From Spirochaetaceae bacterium (GTDB lineage: Bacteria > Spirochaetota > Spirochaetia > SZUA-6 > Bin103), in NCBI GenBank assembly GCA_028820215.1, contig JAPPKD010000083.1, positions 5,086-69,085 of the forward strand: DNA of 64,000 nucleotides, in the 5' to 3' direction. The translations under genes and the position numbers were made by a program. Below the pieces are notes generated by a model. The model was not told the DNA's origin. It searched no databases and saw only the letters and a list, made by a program, of their open reading frames with translations. Shown piece by piece: positions 1-8,699 of this stretch (its first letter is position 1; each line of letters starts with the position of its first letter).

Positions 1-921
1 GATCTCGCGCCGGTACGCGTGATCGAAGCCCAAGTCGTCGAACCGCTCGTGCTGCGAGGCCGGAGCGTCGAGGCGCTGCCAGTACAGGTCGATGTGATCG
101 AGCGCCGGCACCAGCTTGAAGCCGCCGTGGCGGCACTCGCCCCACGGCCCCTGCGACTCGCGGAACTGGTGCAGGGGAAACGACAGGCCGCCGACGATCG
201 TGGCCACGGCGCCGGAGTGGAACCGGTACGTCGCGTGCACGATGTCCCGGAACCCGTAACGGGAGTCGTGTTGCGGCCCGCACACGGCGTGTACGTCCCT
301 GGCATCGCCGCACATGGCGCGGAACCAGTCGATCACGTGCACGCCGTGCATGTGGAAGAAGCCGCCGCCGCGCGCGGGGTCCGACCACCAGGTGTCGAAG
401 AACTCGTAGGGCCGGTTGTCCGTGTACTGCGCCACAGTGATCGACAGCGGCGCCCCGAGCAGGCCGTCGGCGGTCAGCTCCACCATCCGCGCCCACGGTG
501 GCCGCAGCCGCCGCTTGTGTCCGACCATCAGCTTCACGCCGTGGCGCCGGCACGCCGCCACCATGTCCCAACACTCCCGCGCCGTGCGCGCCATCGCCTT
601 CTCGCAGAACACGTGCACGCCGGCCGCGGCGGCCGCCACGGTGATCTCCGCGTGCACGTGGTTGGCGGCGGTCACCAGCACCGCGTCCAGGCGCTCGCGC
701 CGCAGCAGCTCGCGGTAATCGCCGTAGCCGGGCACCTCGGCACCCAGCGTGGCGGCCGTAGCGGCGAGGCTGCCGGCATCCGGGTCGCACAGCGCCGCCA
801 GCTCGGCGCGCTCTATGGCGTAACCCGCCAGGTGCTTGCCGAAGTCCCCACACCCCACCAGCGCAAACCGTGGCCGGCGGGTTCCCGCGACCGTTGTGGC
901 GGCACCCATCGTTGCGCTCAT
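1..921 (-). CDS. Gfo/Idh/MocA family oxidoreductase, C-terminus cut by window edge
   Basis: Predicted cytoplasmic NAD(P)-dependent dehydrogenase acting on a sugar, polyol or derivative. The minus strand from ATG 921 reads through 307 codons with no stop before base 1, so the C-terminus lies outside. The Rossmann fingerprint VGCGDFGK is near residue 22. The EKAMA segment near residue 95 is the family's EKP-type motif with the active-site Lys, and GGG-x5-GVHxxDW near residue 180 is the substrate-domain motif, although the Asp usual inside it is Met. A second ATG four codons in (909) is an equally possible start. The gene diverges from the creatininase gene, with fewer than 50 bp between them. 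The family is secure; the substrate is unknown. Confidence 0.9.
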   Translation of the reverse strand, partial: MSATMGAATTVAGTRRPRFALVGCGDFGKHLAGYAIERAELAALCDPDAGSLAATAATLGAEVPGYGDYRELLRRERLDAVLVTAANHVHAEITVAAAAAGVHVFCEKAMARTARECWDMVAACRRHGVKLMVGHKRRLRPPWARMVELTADGLLGAPLSITVAQYTDNRPYEFFDTWWSDPARGGGFFHMHGVHVIDWFRAMCGDARDVHAVCGPQHDSRYGFRDIVHATYRFHSGAVATIVGGLSFPLHQFRESQGPWGECRHGGFKLVPALDHIDLYWQRLDAPASQHERFDDLGFDHAYRREI

Positions 922-968
922 GCCGGAGAAATCCTACCGCGGATAGCCCCGCGACGCCCCGTGCGATC

Positions 969-1733
969 TTGACAAAACGGGAGAGTTCGCTTTACCCCAA
1001 CCCTATCCTGGACGCCTGCAACACATCCGCGGAACTGGAAGCGAGCGCCACGGAACTGGCGATCCTGCCGGTCGGCGCCACCGAGCAGCACGGCAGCTAC
1101 CTGCCGCTGGCGACCGATTCGCTGGAGGCGGAGGCGGTGGCGCGTGGGGTGGCCGAACGGATGGACGGGTTCCTGCTGCCGGTGCTGCCGTTCAGCAACT
1201 CGGAGGCGCACGCCGGCTTCCGCGGCTCGGTGTCGCTCAGTCCGAGCACTCTTCTGACCGTGGTCAGGGAGCTGGCCCTGGATCTGATCGGACAGGGGTT
1301 CCGCTACGTCGTGCTGCTCAACATGCACGGCGGCAACCTGATCCTGCGGCCGGCGGTGCGCGAGATCAACCGCAGCACCGATGCCGGCCGCGCGCTGTGC
1401 GTGCAGCCGTTCACCCTGGCCGCCGCGGAACTTGAGGGCATCTTCCCCAACTTCGCGAACGAGGCCCACGCCGGCGGCTTCGAGGCCTCGCTGATCATGG
1501 AGATCGCACCGGGCACGATAAAGGGCACCGTCCCCGACGCCGTGCCGGACAGCGCGGTCGAGGCGTTCGACTACCTGACCATGGCCCAGATGAGCCCCAG
1601 CGGCGTGTGGGGCGAGCCGAGCCAGGCTGATCGCGAGCGCGGGCGCCGGGCACTGGCGGTGATGGTCGAGCATAGCGTCCGCCACATCAGCGCGGCGATC
1701 GGCCGCATCGAAGCCGCCGGGGGCGCGCCGTGA
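969..1733 (+). CDS. Creatininase family amidohydrolase
   Basis: Metal-dependent amidase of the creatininase/MftE fold; real members hydrolyse creatinine, formamides or related cyclic amides. Signature segments are ATEQHG (Glu and His ligands), an Asp a few residues on (PLATDS), NMHGGN, and a later HAGGFEASLIME with acidic ligands. Starting at TTG 969 gives 254 aa, the usual family size. An in-frame ATG at 870 would overlap the divergent oxidoreductase and add 33 unlike residues. The TTG itself lies in TTGACA, which also looks like a -35 box, so the start is uncertain; no clear Shine-Dalgarno was seen. The stop overlaps the GTG of the next gene by 4 bp, implying translational coupling with the M20 peptidase. 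Confidence 0.85.
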   Translation: MTKRESSLYPNPILDACNTSAELEASATELAILPVGATEQHGSYLPLATDSLEAEAVARGVAERMDGFLLPVLPFSNSEAHAGFRGSVSLSPSTLLTVVRELALDLIGQGFRYVVLLNMHGGNLILRPAVREINRSTDAGRALCVQPFTLAAAELEGIFPNFANEAHAGGFEASLIMEIAPGTIKGTVPDAVPDSAVEAFDYLTMAQMSPSGVWGEPSQADRERGRRALAVMVEHSVRHISAAIGRIEAAGGAP

Positions 1734-2884
1734 TCGGGCCCGCGATTCCGGGAGCCGAGCTGGGCGACCTGCTGCGGCGGCTGATCCGAATCGACAGCAC
1801 CAACCCGCCGGGGCGGGAGGCGCCGGTCGCCGAGCTGCTCGGCGGATGGCTGCGGGAGGCCGGGCTGGAGGTGGAGCTGGACCGCTTCGCCTTGGGCCGG
1901 GCCAACGTGGTGGCCCGCTGGCGCGGCTCCGGCGATGCACCCGCGCTCCTGTTCAACGGCCACCTCGACACCGTGCCGGTGCAACGCGAGCAATGGCGCC
2001 ACGACCCCCACGCAGCGGTCGTGGAGGGCGACGTGCTGCACGGCCGCGGCACCGTCGACATGAAGGGCGGCGTCGCCGCGCTGGCGATGGCCTGCGCCGT
2101 GCTGGCCCGCGCCGGAGTCCGCCTGTCGCGCGACCTGATCTTCGCCGGCACCGCCGGCGAGGAGGTGGACTGCTGCGGCTCGCAACGGCTGGCCGCCGGC
2201 GACCTGGGTCCGGTCGGCGCTCTGGTCGTCGGCGAGCCCACCAGCCTGCAGGTGGTCACGGCGCACAAGGGAGCGCTGTGGCTCAGGATCGTCACCAGCG
2301 GCCGGGCCGCCCACGGATCGATGCCGGAACAGGGCAGCAACGCGATCGCCGGCATGTGCCGGATCATCGAGCGGCTGCGGGCGTATCGGCCCGTGCACCG
2401 GCCGCATCCGCTGCTGGGACCGCCGACCGTCAACCTGGGGACCATCGAGGGCGGTGCGAAGGTCAACATCGTGGCCGACCGGTGTGCGCTGACGGTGGAT
2501 CTCCGCAGCGTCCCGGGGCAGGACCACGCCGGGCTGCTGCGCGAGGTGCGCGCGCTGGCGGCCGCCGCGGCAGCCGCCGAGACCGGTGTGACGGCGCAGG
2601 TGGAAGTGCTCACCGACCGCCCCGCGATCGACACGCCCGAGCACGAACCGCTGGTCGGCACCGCCCTGGAGGTGGCCGGACAGGTGCTCGGGGGAGCGCC
2701 CGCCGCGCGCGGCGTCAGCTACTTCTCCGATGCCTCGGTGCTGACGCCGGCGCTCGGGGTGCCGACGCTGATCTTCGGGCCGGGCGACGAGCGGCTGGCG
2801 CACCAGGTGGACGAGCACACCACGCTGAGCTCCGCGGCCGCGGCGGTGCGCTTCTACACCGCGCTGGCGCGGGCCCTGGGATAG
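1730..2884 (+). CDS. M20 family metallopeptidase (ArgE/DapE-like)
   Basis: Two-zinc amidohydrolase that removes an acyl or amino-acid group from a small amide substrate in the cytoplasm. Of 384 aa, HLDTVP (about residues 78-83) gives the first zinc His and the Asp, GRGTVDMKGG (about 105-114) gives the bridging Asp, and AGEE (about 142-145) carries the general base and a ligand. A dimerisation lid follows, and the C-terminal ligand region is LAHQVDE. The GTG start overlaps the creatininase stop (GTGA). The next gene begins 2 bp after this stop, so creatininase, peptidase and the two BNR genes look like one operon. A creatininase and an M20 amidase in sequence suggest stepwise hydrolysis of a cyclic or N-acylated compound; that is inference. 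Confidence 0.9.
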   Translation: MIGPAIPGAELGDLLRRLIRIDSTNPPGREAPVAELLGGWLREAGLEVELDRFALGRANVVARWRGSGDAPALLFNGHLDTVPVQREQWRHDPHAAVVEGDVLHGRGTVDMKGGVAALAMACAVLARAGVRLSRDLIFAGTAGEEVDCCGSQRLAAGDLGPVGALVVGEPTSLQVVTAHKGALWLRIVTSGRAAHGSMPEQGSNAIAGMCRIIERLRAYRPVHRPHPLLGPPTVNLGTIEGGAKVNIVADRCALTVDLRSVPGQDHAGLLREVRALAAAAAAAETGVTAQVEVLTDRPAIDTPEHEPLVGTALEVAGQVLGGAPAARGVSYFSDASVLTPALGVPTLIFGPGDERLAHQVDEHTTLSSAAAAVRFYTALARALG

Positions 2885-2886
2885 GC

Positions 2887-3897
2887 GTGAAGGCGCTTGC
2901 GGTCACCGGCGAGGTCGTGGTGGCCGGCGGCGGCAGCACGCGCCATCGCTCGCGCGCCGGGGCCGCCGTGCTGACCGACGGCAGCCTGTTCGTGGCCTAC
3001 CGCGTGGGGCGCAACATGTTCGAAGAATCCCACGGCGCGGTGGTGGCCACGCGCTCGGCGGACGGCGGGGCGACCTGGGACGAGCCGACGCCGGTGCTGG
3101 CCGAGCCGGGCTGGGACTGGTTCGGCGCCCAGCGCCTGCTGCAGCTCGGCGACGGCACGCTGCTGATGCTGGCCGGCAAGGCGCGCTGGAACAGCGGCCG
3201 GTTCCACACCTGCGCCATCCGGTCCAGCGACGGCGGCCGCACCTGGGACCCGCCCGGCCCGGAGATCCGCGTGTTCGCCGCCTTCAGCGAGCCGTACGGC
3301 CAGGGCGTCGTGCACGGGCTGCCGGACGGACGCCTGCTGCTGGGTTTTCAGGGCACCGACACACCCGGAGAGTCCAACCTGGCCGCCATCGCATTCTCGC
3401 GCGACCGCGGCGATTCCTGGTCGGAGCGGGTGCTGCTGAGCCACGACGCCACGCTGGAACTGCGCGAGCCCGACACGCTGGCCCTGGCGGACGGACGGCT
3501 GCTCACCGTGCTGCGCAGCGACGCACCGCCCTATGCCTCCTACCAGAGCTGCTCCGAGGATGGCGGCCGGAGCTGGACGCCGCTGGCCGCGACCGGGTTC
3601 CACGGCCACTGCCCGCGCCTGGCGGCGCTGCGCCGCGCCATCATCTGCGTGTATCGCGACATGCGCGAGGGGCGGCCGGGCATCGGCTTCAGCGCGAGCT
3701 GGGATGAAGGCGAGTCGTGGCACGACCAGGGGCTGCTCTACCGCTCGCCGGGGCCCTTCCAGGGCTGGGCCACCGCCTGCGGCTACCCGAGCGTGCTGCG
3801 GTTGCCGGACGGCGACCTGCTGTGCGTGTTCCACACCGACTTCGTGGACGAGGATTGCGAGATCCGCGCCGTGCGCCTGCGGGAGGTGAACGGATGA
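2887..3897 (+). CDS. Sialidase-like BNR/Asp-box beta-propeller protein
   Basis: A 336-aa six-bladed-propeller protein of the neuraminidase superfamily. Repeated Asp boxes of the form S-x-D-x-G-x-x-W are visible as SADGGATW, SSDGGRTW, SRDRGDSW and SEDGGRSW, spaced about 50-70 residues. Early Arg and late acidic residues fit the fold, but a full sialidase catalytic set (Arg triad, Tyr/Glu) cannot be confirmed by eye. GTG 2887 sits 2 bp after the peptidase stop, and the stop overlaps the next ATG (ATGA at 3894). No signal peptide is seen, so action is probably intracellular. Likely role: a glycosidase or glycan-binding propeller in the operon; activity unproven. Confidence 0.75.
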   Translation: MKALAVTGEVVVAGGGSTRHRSRAGAAVLTDGSLFVAYRVGRNMFEESHGAVVATRSADGGATWDEPTPVLAEPGWDWFGAQRLLQLGDGTLLMLAGKARWNSGRFHTCAIRSSDGGRTWDPPGPEIRVFAAFSEPYGQGVVHGLPDGRLLLGFQGTDTPGESNLAAIAFSRDRGDSWSERVLLSHDATLELREPDTLALADGRLLTVLRSDAPPYASYQSCSEDGGRSWTPLAATGFHGHCPRLAALRRAIICVYRDMREGRPGIGFSASWDEGESWHDQGLLYRSPGPFQGWATACGYPSVLRLPDGDLLCVFHTDFVDEDCEIRAVRLREVNG

Positions 3898-6209
3898 TCC
3901 CGCGCAGCAGCGACGGTCTGCACGATACGTTCCGCGATTGGAACACGGTATCCGCGCACCGCAACGTCGAGCTGGTGCGCCGCTTCCCACGCGTGCCGCG
4001 CCGGCCCGACGTGCGCGTCAGTCCCGCCGACCTGAACTACGACGTACCGCCGGACGCCGACCTGCGGCAGCTCGCGTCAGCGCAGGGCATCGACGTCGAG
4101 TCTCCCTGCTTCCGCCTCCCCGAACGGCGCCGCCTGCGCTGCGGCTTCTTTCCCCTGGTGACGCGGCTGCACAGCGGGGCGCTGCTGGCGGTGTGGCGCG
4201 AGGCGAGCTCCCACGCCTACTGCTCCTTCGGGCGCACCGTGGCGGCGCGCTCGCCGGACGGCGGGCGCAGTTGGAGCGCCCCCTGGGTGGTCGGCTTCCG
4301 GCGGTCGGGTGCGTGGGACACCGGCGGTCCCGAGAACCTGGTGCAGACCGGCGACGGCACCCTCTGGCTGGGCGCCTGGGCCCGTATCCCGGAACCCGAG
4401 CCGGGCACCGTGGGCGCTCAGCGCCCCGAGATGTACGTGCTGCGCTCGCATGACGAGGGGCGAAGCTGGGAGCAGCTCCCCAGGCTCGGCGACGGCTGGC
4501 AGTTTCTCTGCACGCCGATGCTGGAGCTTTCCAACGGCGAGTTCCTGTGGCTGGGCAGCGTCCCGGATCCCGCCGACGAAGGGGTCACCTCCTACACCTC
4601 GCTGCGGCGTGCGGTCTTCATCCTGCGCCGGCCCGGCGAGCCGCTCACCCCCGGAGCCGACGTGGTGGAGCTGGGCGGGCTGCGTTTCGAGCGCTACGGC
4701 GCCATGCAGCTTGGAGGGACCAACGAGTGCCATGTCACCGAGACCGCCACTTCCGGCCACCTGGTGATGCTGACCCGCTCCGCGGTCAGCGAGCACTACG
4801 AGCAGTCCACCTCGACCGACTACGGGCGCACCTGGTCGCCGCCCCGCCGCTCCGACCTGTGGCATACGCCGATCGCCAGCCAGCCGCTGCTGATCACGCT
4901 GACCGACGGCACCCTGGTCGCCGTGCACGACGAGCGCGGCAACGGCCGCACCCTGGCGGTGCCGTCATTCGACGGCGGCGCCACCTGGGACTTCGCCCAC
5001 CACCAGGTGGTGCTGGACGATCCGCAGTTCTTCCTCAGGGACTTCTCCTATCCGGAGGTGGTGGACGTGGGCGCCGGCCGCCTGCTGGTGGTGTTCTACA
5101 ACGCCAGCCATCCCGAGGCGGAGCACAACGGTATCTTCGCCACCTTCCTCGACCGCAGCCTGTTCCGAACCACCTTCGGCGGCGTCCGGCTCGCGGACGT
5201 CGGGTCGGTGCGGCGCGCGGACACCGTCGCCTGGTGGCGCTTCGACGAGGGTACGGGCGACACCGCGCACGACGACACCGGCCGCCACTACGGCGTGCTG
5301 CACGGACCGGCCTGGACCGAAGGCCGGTTCGGCGCCGCGCTCGCCTTCGACGGGGTGGACGATCATCTGCGCGTGACCAACTGCCCGAGTCTCTGGCTGG
5401 GGCAGGAGCTGACCATGGAGGCGTGGATCCGTACCCCGCACCCGGAGCGCGAGCAGACCATCGTCAGTCGGCTCCCCCACTACTGGTTCGGGCTGAACCG
5501 CCGGCGGGTCTGCCTGCGGCGCGGGGGCGAGGACGGCATCGCGCAGGCGAGCTGCCACGGGACGACGGAGCTGTCAGCCGACCGCTGGCAGCACGTTGCC
5601 GTGGTGGTGCGAGAGACCGCCGACTCGATGCGGCGGGTGCTGTTCTATGTGGACGGCGCCCTGGACGCGGCGGTGGACCTGGAGCGGCCGGCGGCGGCGA
5701 CCCAGGCGCAGGCGCTCAGCGACTGGCGCCAGACCCACGGCCCCACCTGGCAGGGGCGCTACACGGCGCCCGGGTCCGGGCCCGGCCGGTGGGCCGCCCG
5801 GGAACACCTGTTCATCGGCAGCCGCCACGACCGCACGGCACCCTTCTGCGGCCGCATCGACGAGTTGGCGCTGCACCGCACCGGCTTGACAGCGCGCCAG
5901 CTCGCGGCCGGTGTGACCCGATACCGGCACCAGGACGGAGAAATCCGATCCGCGGTGCTCCGGCGCCCGCCGGGCGCCTCTTGGGGCCGCTTCACGGCGT
6001 GTGACCTGCTCCCGGAGGGCACCGCCATCCGTTACGCGGTGCTGGACCCGGACGGCGAACTGCTGCGCGATCAGGTCACCTCGGGCAGCGATCTGGCGGA
6101 TCTGCGGGAGTCGGCGATCAGGCTTCAGGCGCGCCTGCACAGTGACGTGCCCGGCCGCACGCCGACCCTGTGGTCCTGGGCGCTGCAACCTGTGGCCGCG
6201 GGATCGTAG
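3894..6209 (+). CDS. BNR/sialidase-like propeller with C-terminal LamG domain
   Basis: A 771-aa two-part protein. The N-terminal ~430 residues form a BNR propeller with Asp boxes such as SPDGGRSW, SHDEGRSW, STDYGRTW and FDGGATW. From about residue 440 a concanavalin/LamG-type jelly roll begins, with the usual opening VAWWRFDEGTG, then FDGVDDHL, TMEAWIRT and IGSRHD. Such fusions bind and sometimes cleave glycans. No signal peptide is apparent. The ATG overlaps the preceding stop by 4 bp and has a strong GGGAGG ribosome site at 3881. A close paralogue with the same architecture runs convergently at 6232-8559; the two stops are 22 bp apart. Confidence 0.8.
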   Translation: MIPRSSDGLHDTFRDWNTVSAHRNVELVRRFPRVPRRPDVRVSPADLNYDVPPDADLRQLASAQGIDVESPCFRLPERRRLRCGFFPLVTRLHSGALLAVWREASSHAYCSFGRTVAARSPDGGRSWSAPWVVGFRRSGAWDTGGPENLVQTGDGTLWLGAWARIPEPEPGTVGAQRPEMYVLRSHDEGRSWEQLPRLGDGWQFLCTPMLELSNGEFLWLGSVPDPADEGVTSYTSLRRAVFILRRPGEPLTPGADVVELGGLRFERYGAMQLGGTNECHVTETATSGHLVMLTRSAVSEHYEQSTSTDYGRTWSPPRRSDLWHTPIASQPLLITLTDGTLVAVHDERGNGRTLAVPSFDGGATWDFAHHQVVLDDPQFFLRDFSYPEVVDVGAGRLLVVFYNASHPEAEHNGIFATFLDRSLFRTTFGGVRLADVGSVRRADTVAWWRFDEGTGDTAHDDTGRHYGVLHGPAWTEGRFGAALAFDGVDDHLRVTNCPSLWLGQELTMEAWIRTPHPEREQTIVSRLPHYWFGLNRRRVCLRRGGEDGIAQASCHGTTELSADRWQHVAVVVRETADSMRRVLFYVDGALDAAVDLERPAAATQAQALSDWRQTHGPTWQGRYTAPGSGPGRWAAREHLFIGSRHDRTAPFCGRIDELALHRTGLTARQLAAGVTRYRHQDGEIRSAVLRRPPGASWGRFTACDLLPEGTAIRYAVLDPDGELLRDQVTSGSDLADLRESAIRLQARLHSDVPGRTPTLWSWALQPVAAGS

Positions 6210-6223
6210 AAGAGGACCGCGCC

Positions 6224-6242
6224 CGGCCGGTTTAACCGGCCG
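6224..6242. terminator. Bidirectional palindromic terminator between convergent paralogues
   Basis: CGGCCGG-TTTAA-CCGGCCG forms a 7-bp GC stem with an AT loop (or 9-bp arms around one base). It lies between the two convergent BNR/LamG stops and includes the TAA of the left-reading gene. No U-tract follows on either strand, so it is a hairpin candidate rather than a proven intrinsic terminator. Confidence 0.5.
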
Positions 6243-8559
6243 TGGGGTGCAAGGACCAGGAGCGAATGACCGGGGTGCGGCCGGGGTCGGAGCTGGTCAG
6301 GCGCGCGGCCAGCCGCAGCTCGGGGGCGTCCAGGTCGGCCAGCGAGTCCCCGGGGCTCACGCCGCTGCGGAGGACGGTCCCGTCCGGCGCCGTGACGGAG
6401 AACTCGACGCCGGTGCCGTCGGGGGTGTCCACTTCGGCGCCGAAGCGGCCCCAGCCGGAGGCGGGGCGCGGGATCACGCCCGAGGAGAGCTCGCCGTCGG
6501 CGCGGCGGCGGACGGCGATGCTGGCCCGCACCTCGCCCGGCAGCAGGCCGCTGCCGTGCAGCGCCAGCTCGTCGATCAGGCCAGCGAAGGGTGCGGTCTG
6601 CCGGTCGTGCTGCAGGCCGATGTAGAGGTGGTCCTCGGCGGCGCGGATGGCGTCCGCCTGCTCGCCGATGTCCTCGTGGCGGCTGCGGCGCTGGTGGTTC
6701 GCCTGCCAGCGCGGACCGGCCGACTCGTGCCAGTCGCTGATGGCGGCCGCGTGCTCGGCACTGCCGGGCAGCGCGAGGTTGTCGTTCGCGTCCACCTCCC
6801 CGTCGAGGTAGAACAGCGCCCGCTCGTACCAGTCCAGGGTGATGCGCACGGCCACCGCGACGTGGTACCAGCGCCCCCCCTCCAGGGGCGTAGCCGCCAG
6901 GTTCTCCAGCAACGGGATCCCCTCCACCTCGCCGCGGCGCAGGCACAGCCGGCCCTGGTGCAGCCCGAACCAGTAGTGCGGCAGCTTGGAGACGATGGTC
7001 TGGGTACGCTCCGGCGCATCGGTGGAGATCCACGCCTCCACCGTGAACTCGCGCGCGACGCGCAGCTCCGGGCACTCCAGCACGTAGCCGTAGTCGTCGC
7101 GGCCGTCGAACCGGAGCGCGTTGCCGCGCTTGCCGGGAACCCAGGTTGGCCCCGCCAGCTTCGCGTAGTGGGGCCCGCCGTCGTCGGCCGCCACGCTGCC
7201 CGCGCCCTCGTCGAAGCGCCAGTGCGCGACCGTGGAATCGCGCCGCACCGCGCCCACCTCGGCCAGCTCCACGCCGCGGTAGGCGGGGCGGAAGAAGCGC
7301 GTCTCCAGGAAGGTCCCGAAGATCCCGCTGCGCTCGCCGGTCTCATCCCTGTGATCGTGGCTGTAGTAGATCGACAGCAGGCGTCCGCCGGCGACCTCGG
7401 TGAGCTGCGGGTAGGCGAAGTCGCCGCCCAGGAAGCGCTGGTCGTCCAGCACCACCTGCTGGTGGGCGACATCCCAGGTCGCGCCGTTGTCGAACGAGGC
7501 GGTGGCCACGATGCGGCAGTTCTGGCGCTGCCCGTTGACCGCCACCAGGGTGCCGTCGGTAAGCGTGATCAGGTAGGGCTGGCTCGGCACCGGCGAGTGC
7601 CACAGCGACGGCACCGCGGCGCTCCAGGTGCGTCCGTAGTCGGTGGAGGTGGTCTGGAAGTAGTGCTCGCCGTAACCCTGGGAGCGCATCAGCATCACCA
7701 GGGTGCCGGGGATCAGGGTCTCGGTGACCTGCTCCTCGTCGGGGCCGCCCAGATGGGGGTGGGCGAAGCGCTCGAAGCGCAGCCCGCCCAGCTCCGCCAC
7801 GTCGGCGTCGCGCGGCAGCTCGTCATCCGCGTCGCGCTGCACCAGCGTGGCCCGCACCGACGCGGGAAAGGAGGTCAGCCCCTCCTCGGCCGGCGCCGGC
7901 ACGCTGCCGCGCCACAGCAATTCGCCGTTGGACATGGCCAGCTCCGGGGACGCCGGGTAGAAATGGTCGCCGAGCGGCGGCAGGGTGACCCAGGTGCGGC
8001 CGTCGTCCTTCGAGTACAGCGCGTAGGCGGTGGCGACCTGCTGGCCCTGCGTGCCCGCCTGCTGCCCCGGTACGCGGCTCCAGGCCCCCATCCACAGGGT
8101 GCCGTCGGCGGCCTGCACCAGGTCCTCGGGACCGCCGGCGTCGACCGCCCCCGGCAGCGCGAAGATCACCCACGGATCGCTCCAGCTCTGCCCGCCGTCC
8201 GTGGAGCGCGCCGCGACGGTGCGGCCGAAGCAGCAGAACGCATGGGCGCTGGCCTCGCGCCACACCGCCAGCAGGCTGCCGTCCTGCAGGGCGCGCAACA
8301 CCGGAAAGAAGCCGCAGCGGATGTTGCGCGTCACAGGTTCCTGGAAGTGCGGGCTGGCCACGTCGATGCCTTCACTGGGCGCGTGCTCGCGCAGGCTCAC
8401 CCCTTGCGGCACCCCGTAGCTCAGGTCGGCGGGGCTCACCCGCACGTGCGGCGCGTTCGGCACCGGCGCCGGCTCGCGCAGCAGCGCCACCCCGCGGCGC
8501 CCGTAGACGCGGTCCCAGTCCCGGAACGGGTCGCTCCAGATCGCTCCTGTGTCCGCCAT
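6232..8559 (-). CDS. BNR/sialidase-like propeller with C-terminal LamG domain (paralogue)
   Basis: A 775-aa protein, collinear with the 3894-6209 product. Shared landmarks are the N-terminal segment with RVSPADL, then RCGFFP, LLAVWREAS and the Asp boxes STDGGQSW, SKDDGRTW and STDYGRTW, and the LamG half with AHWRFDEGAG, FDGRDDY and TVEAWIST. ATG 8559 is preceded by GGGAGG (minus strand). Upstream in-frame codons to about 8808 do not resemble the family, so the longer frame is rejected. Upstream lies the tail of an ABC permease gene, which suggests this copy once followed a transporter as the propeller gene at 37.2-38.8 kb does. Function as for its paralogue: glycan binding or cleavage, unproven. 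Confidence 0.8.
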   Translation of the reverse strand: MADTGAIWSDPFRDWDRVYGRRGVALLREPAPVPNAPHVRVSPADLSYGVPQGVSLREHAPSEGIDVASPHFQEPVTRNIRCGFFPVLRALQDGSLLAVWREASAHAFCCFGRTVAARSTDGGQSWSDPWVIFALPGAVDAGGPEDLVQAADGTLWMGAWSRVPGQQAGTQGQQVATAYALYSKDDGRTWVTLPPLGDHFYPASPELAMSNGELLWRGSVPAPAEEGLTSFPASVRATLVQRDADDELPRDADVAELGGLRFERFAHPHLGGPDEEQVTETLIPGTLVMLMRSQGYGEHYFQTTSTDYGRTWSAAVPSLWHSPVPSQPYLITLTDGTLVAVNGQRQNCRIVATASFDNGATWDVAHQQVVLDDQRFLGGDFAYPQLTEVAGGRLLSIYYSHDHRDETGERSGIFGTFLETRFFRPAYRGVELAEVGAVRRDSTVAHWRFDEGAGSVAADDGGPHYAKLAGPTWVPGKRGNALRFDGRDDYGYVLECPELRVAREFTVEAWISTDAPERTQTIVSKLPHYWFGLHQGRLCLRRGEVEGIPLLENLAATPLEGGRWYHVAVAVRITLDWYERALFYLDGEVDANDNLALPGSAEHAAAISDWHESAGPRWQANHQRRSRHEDIGEQADAIRAAEDHLYIGLQHDRQTAPFAGLIDELALHGSGLLPGEVRASIAVRRRADGELSSGVIPRPASGWGRFGAEVDTPDGTGVEFSVTAPDGTVLRSGVSPGDSLADLDAPELRLAARLTSSDPGRTPVIRSWSLHPTAG

Positions 8560-8573
8560 GGGTAGCCTCCCTG

Positions 8574-8654
8574 TCAGCGGTGGCCGAACGGGTCGGCGGC
8601 GTCGTGCACGCCGTCGCCGACCAAGTTGTAGCAGAGCACCGCCACGATCACGAA
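8574..8654 (-). pseudogene. C-terminal remnant of an OppC/DppC-type ABC permease
   Basis: On the minus strand 26 codons and a stop read FVIVAVLCYNLVGDG followed by VHDAADPFGHR. This is the conserved C-terminus of dipeptide-type permeases; the complete permease at 38796-39938 ends FVIVSVLAFNALGDG, LRDAADPYK. The similarity stops at about 8654, and the rest of the gene is absent, replaced by the start of the divergent FAD oxidoreductase. The fragment is too short to function and is best explained as a deletion scar. Confidence 0.75.
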
Positions 8655-8699
8655 CGGTCCGCATCCGCAACGGCCCGGCATCGGTTACAGTGCGAGCTG

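Noticed and set aside
870..968. ATG at 870 as the creatininase start
   Set aside because: It would overlap the divergent oxidoreductase by about 50 bp and add residues with no resemblance to the family.
6001..8565. An 854-codon rightward frame
   Set aside because: It is antisense to the second BNR/LamG gene, with shadow-type composition and no recognisable domain.
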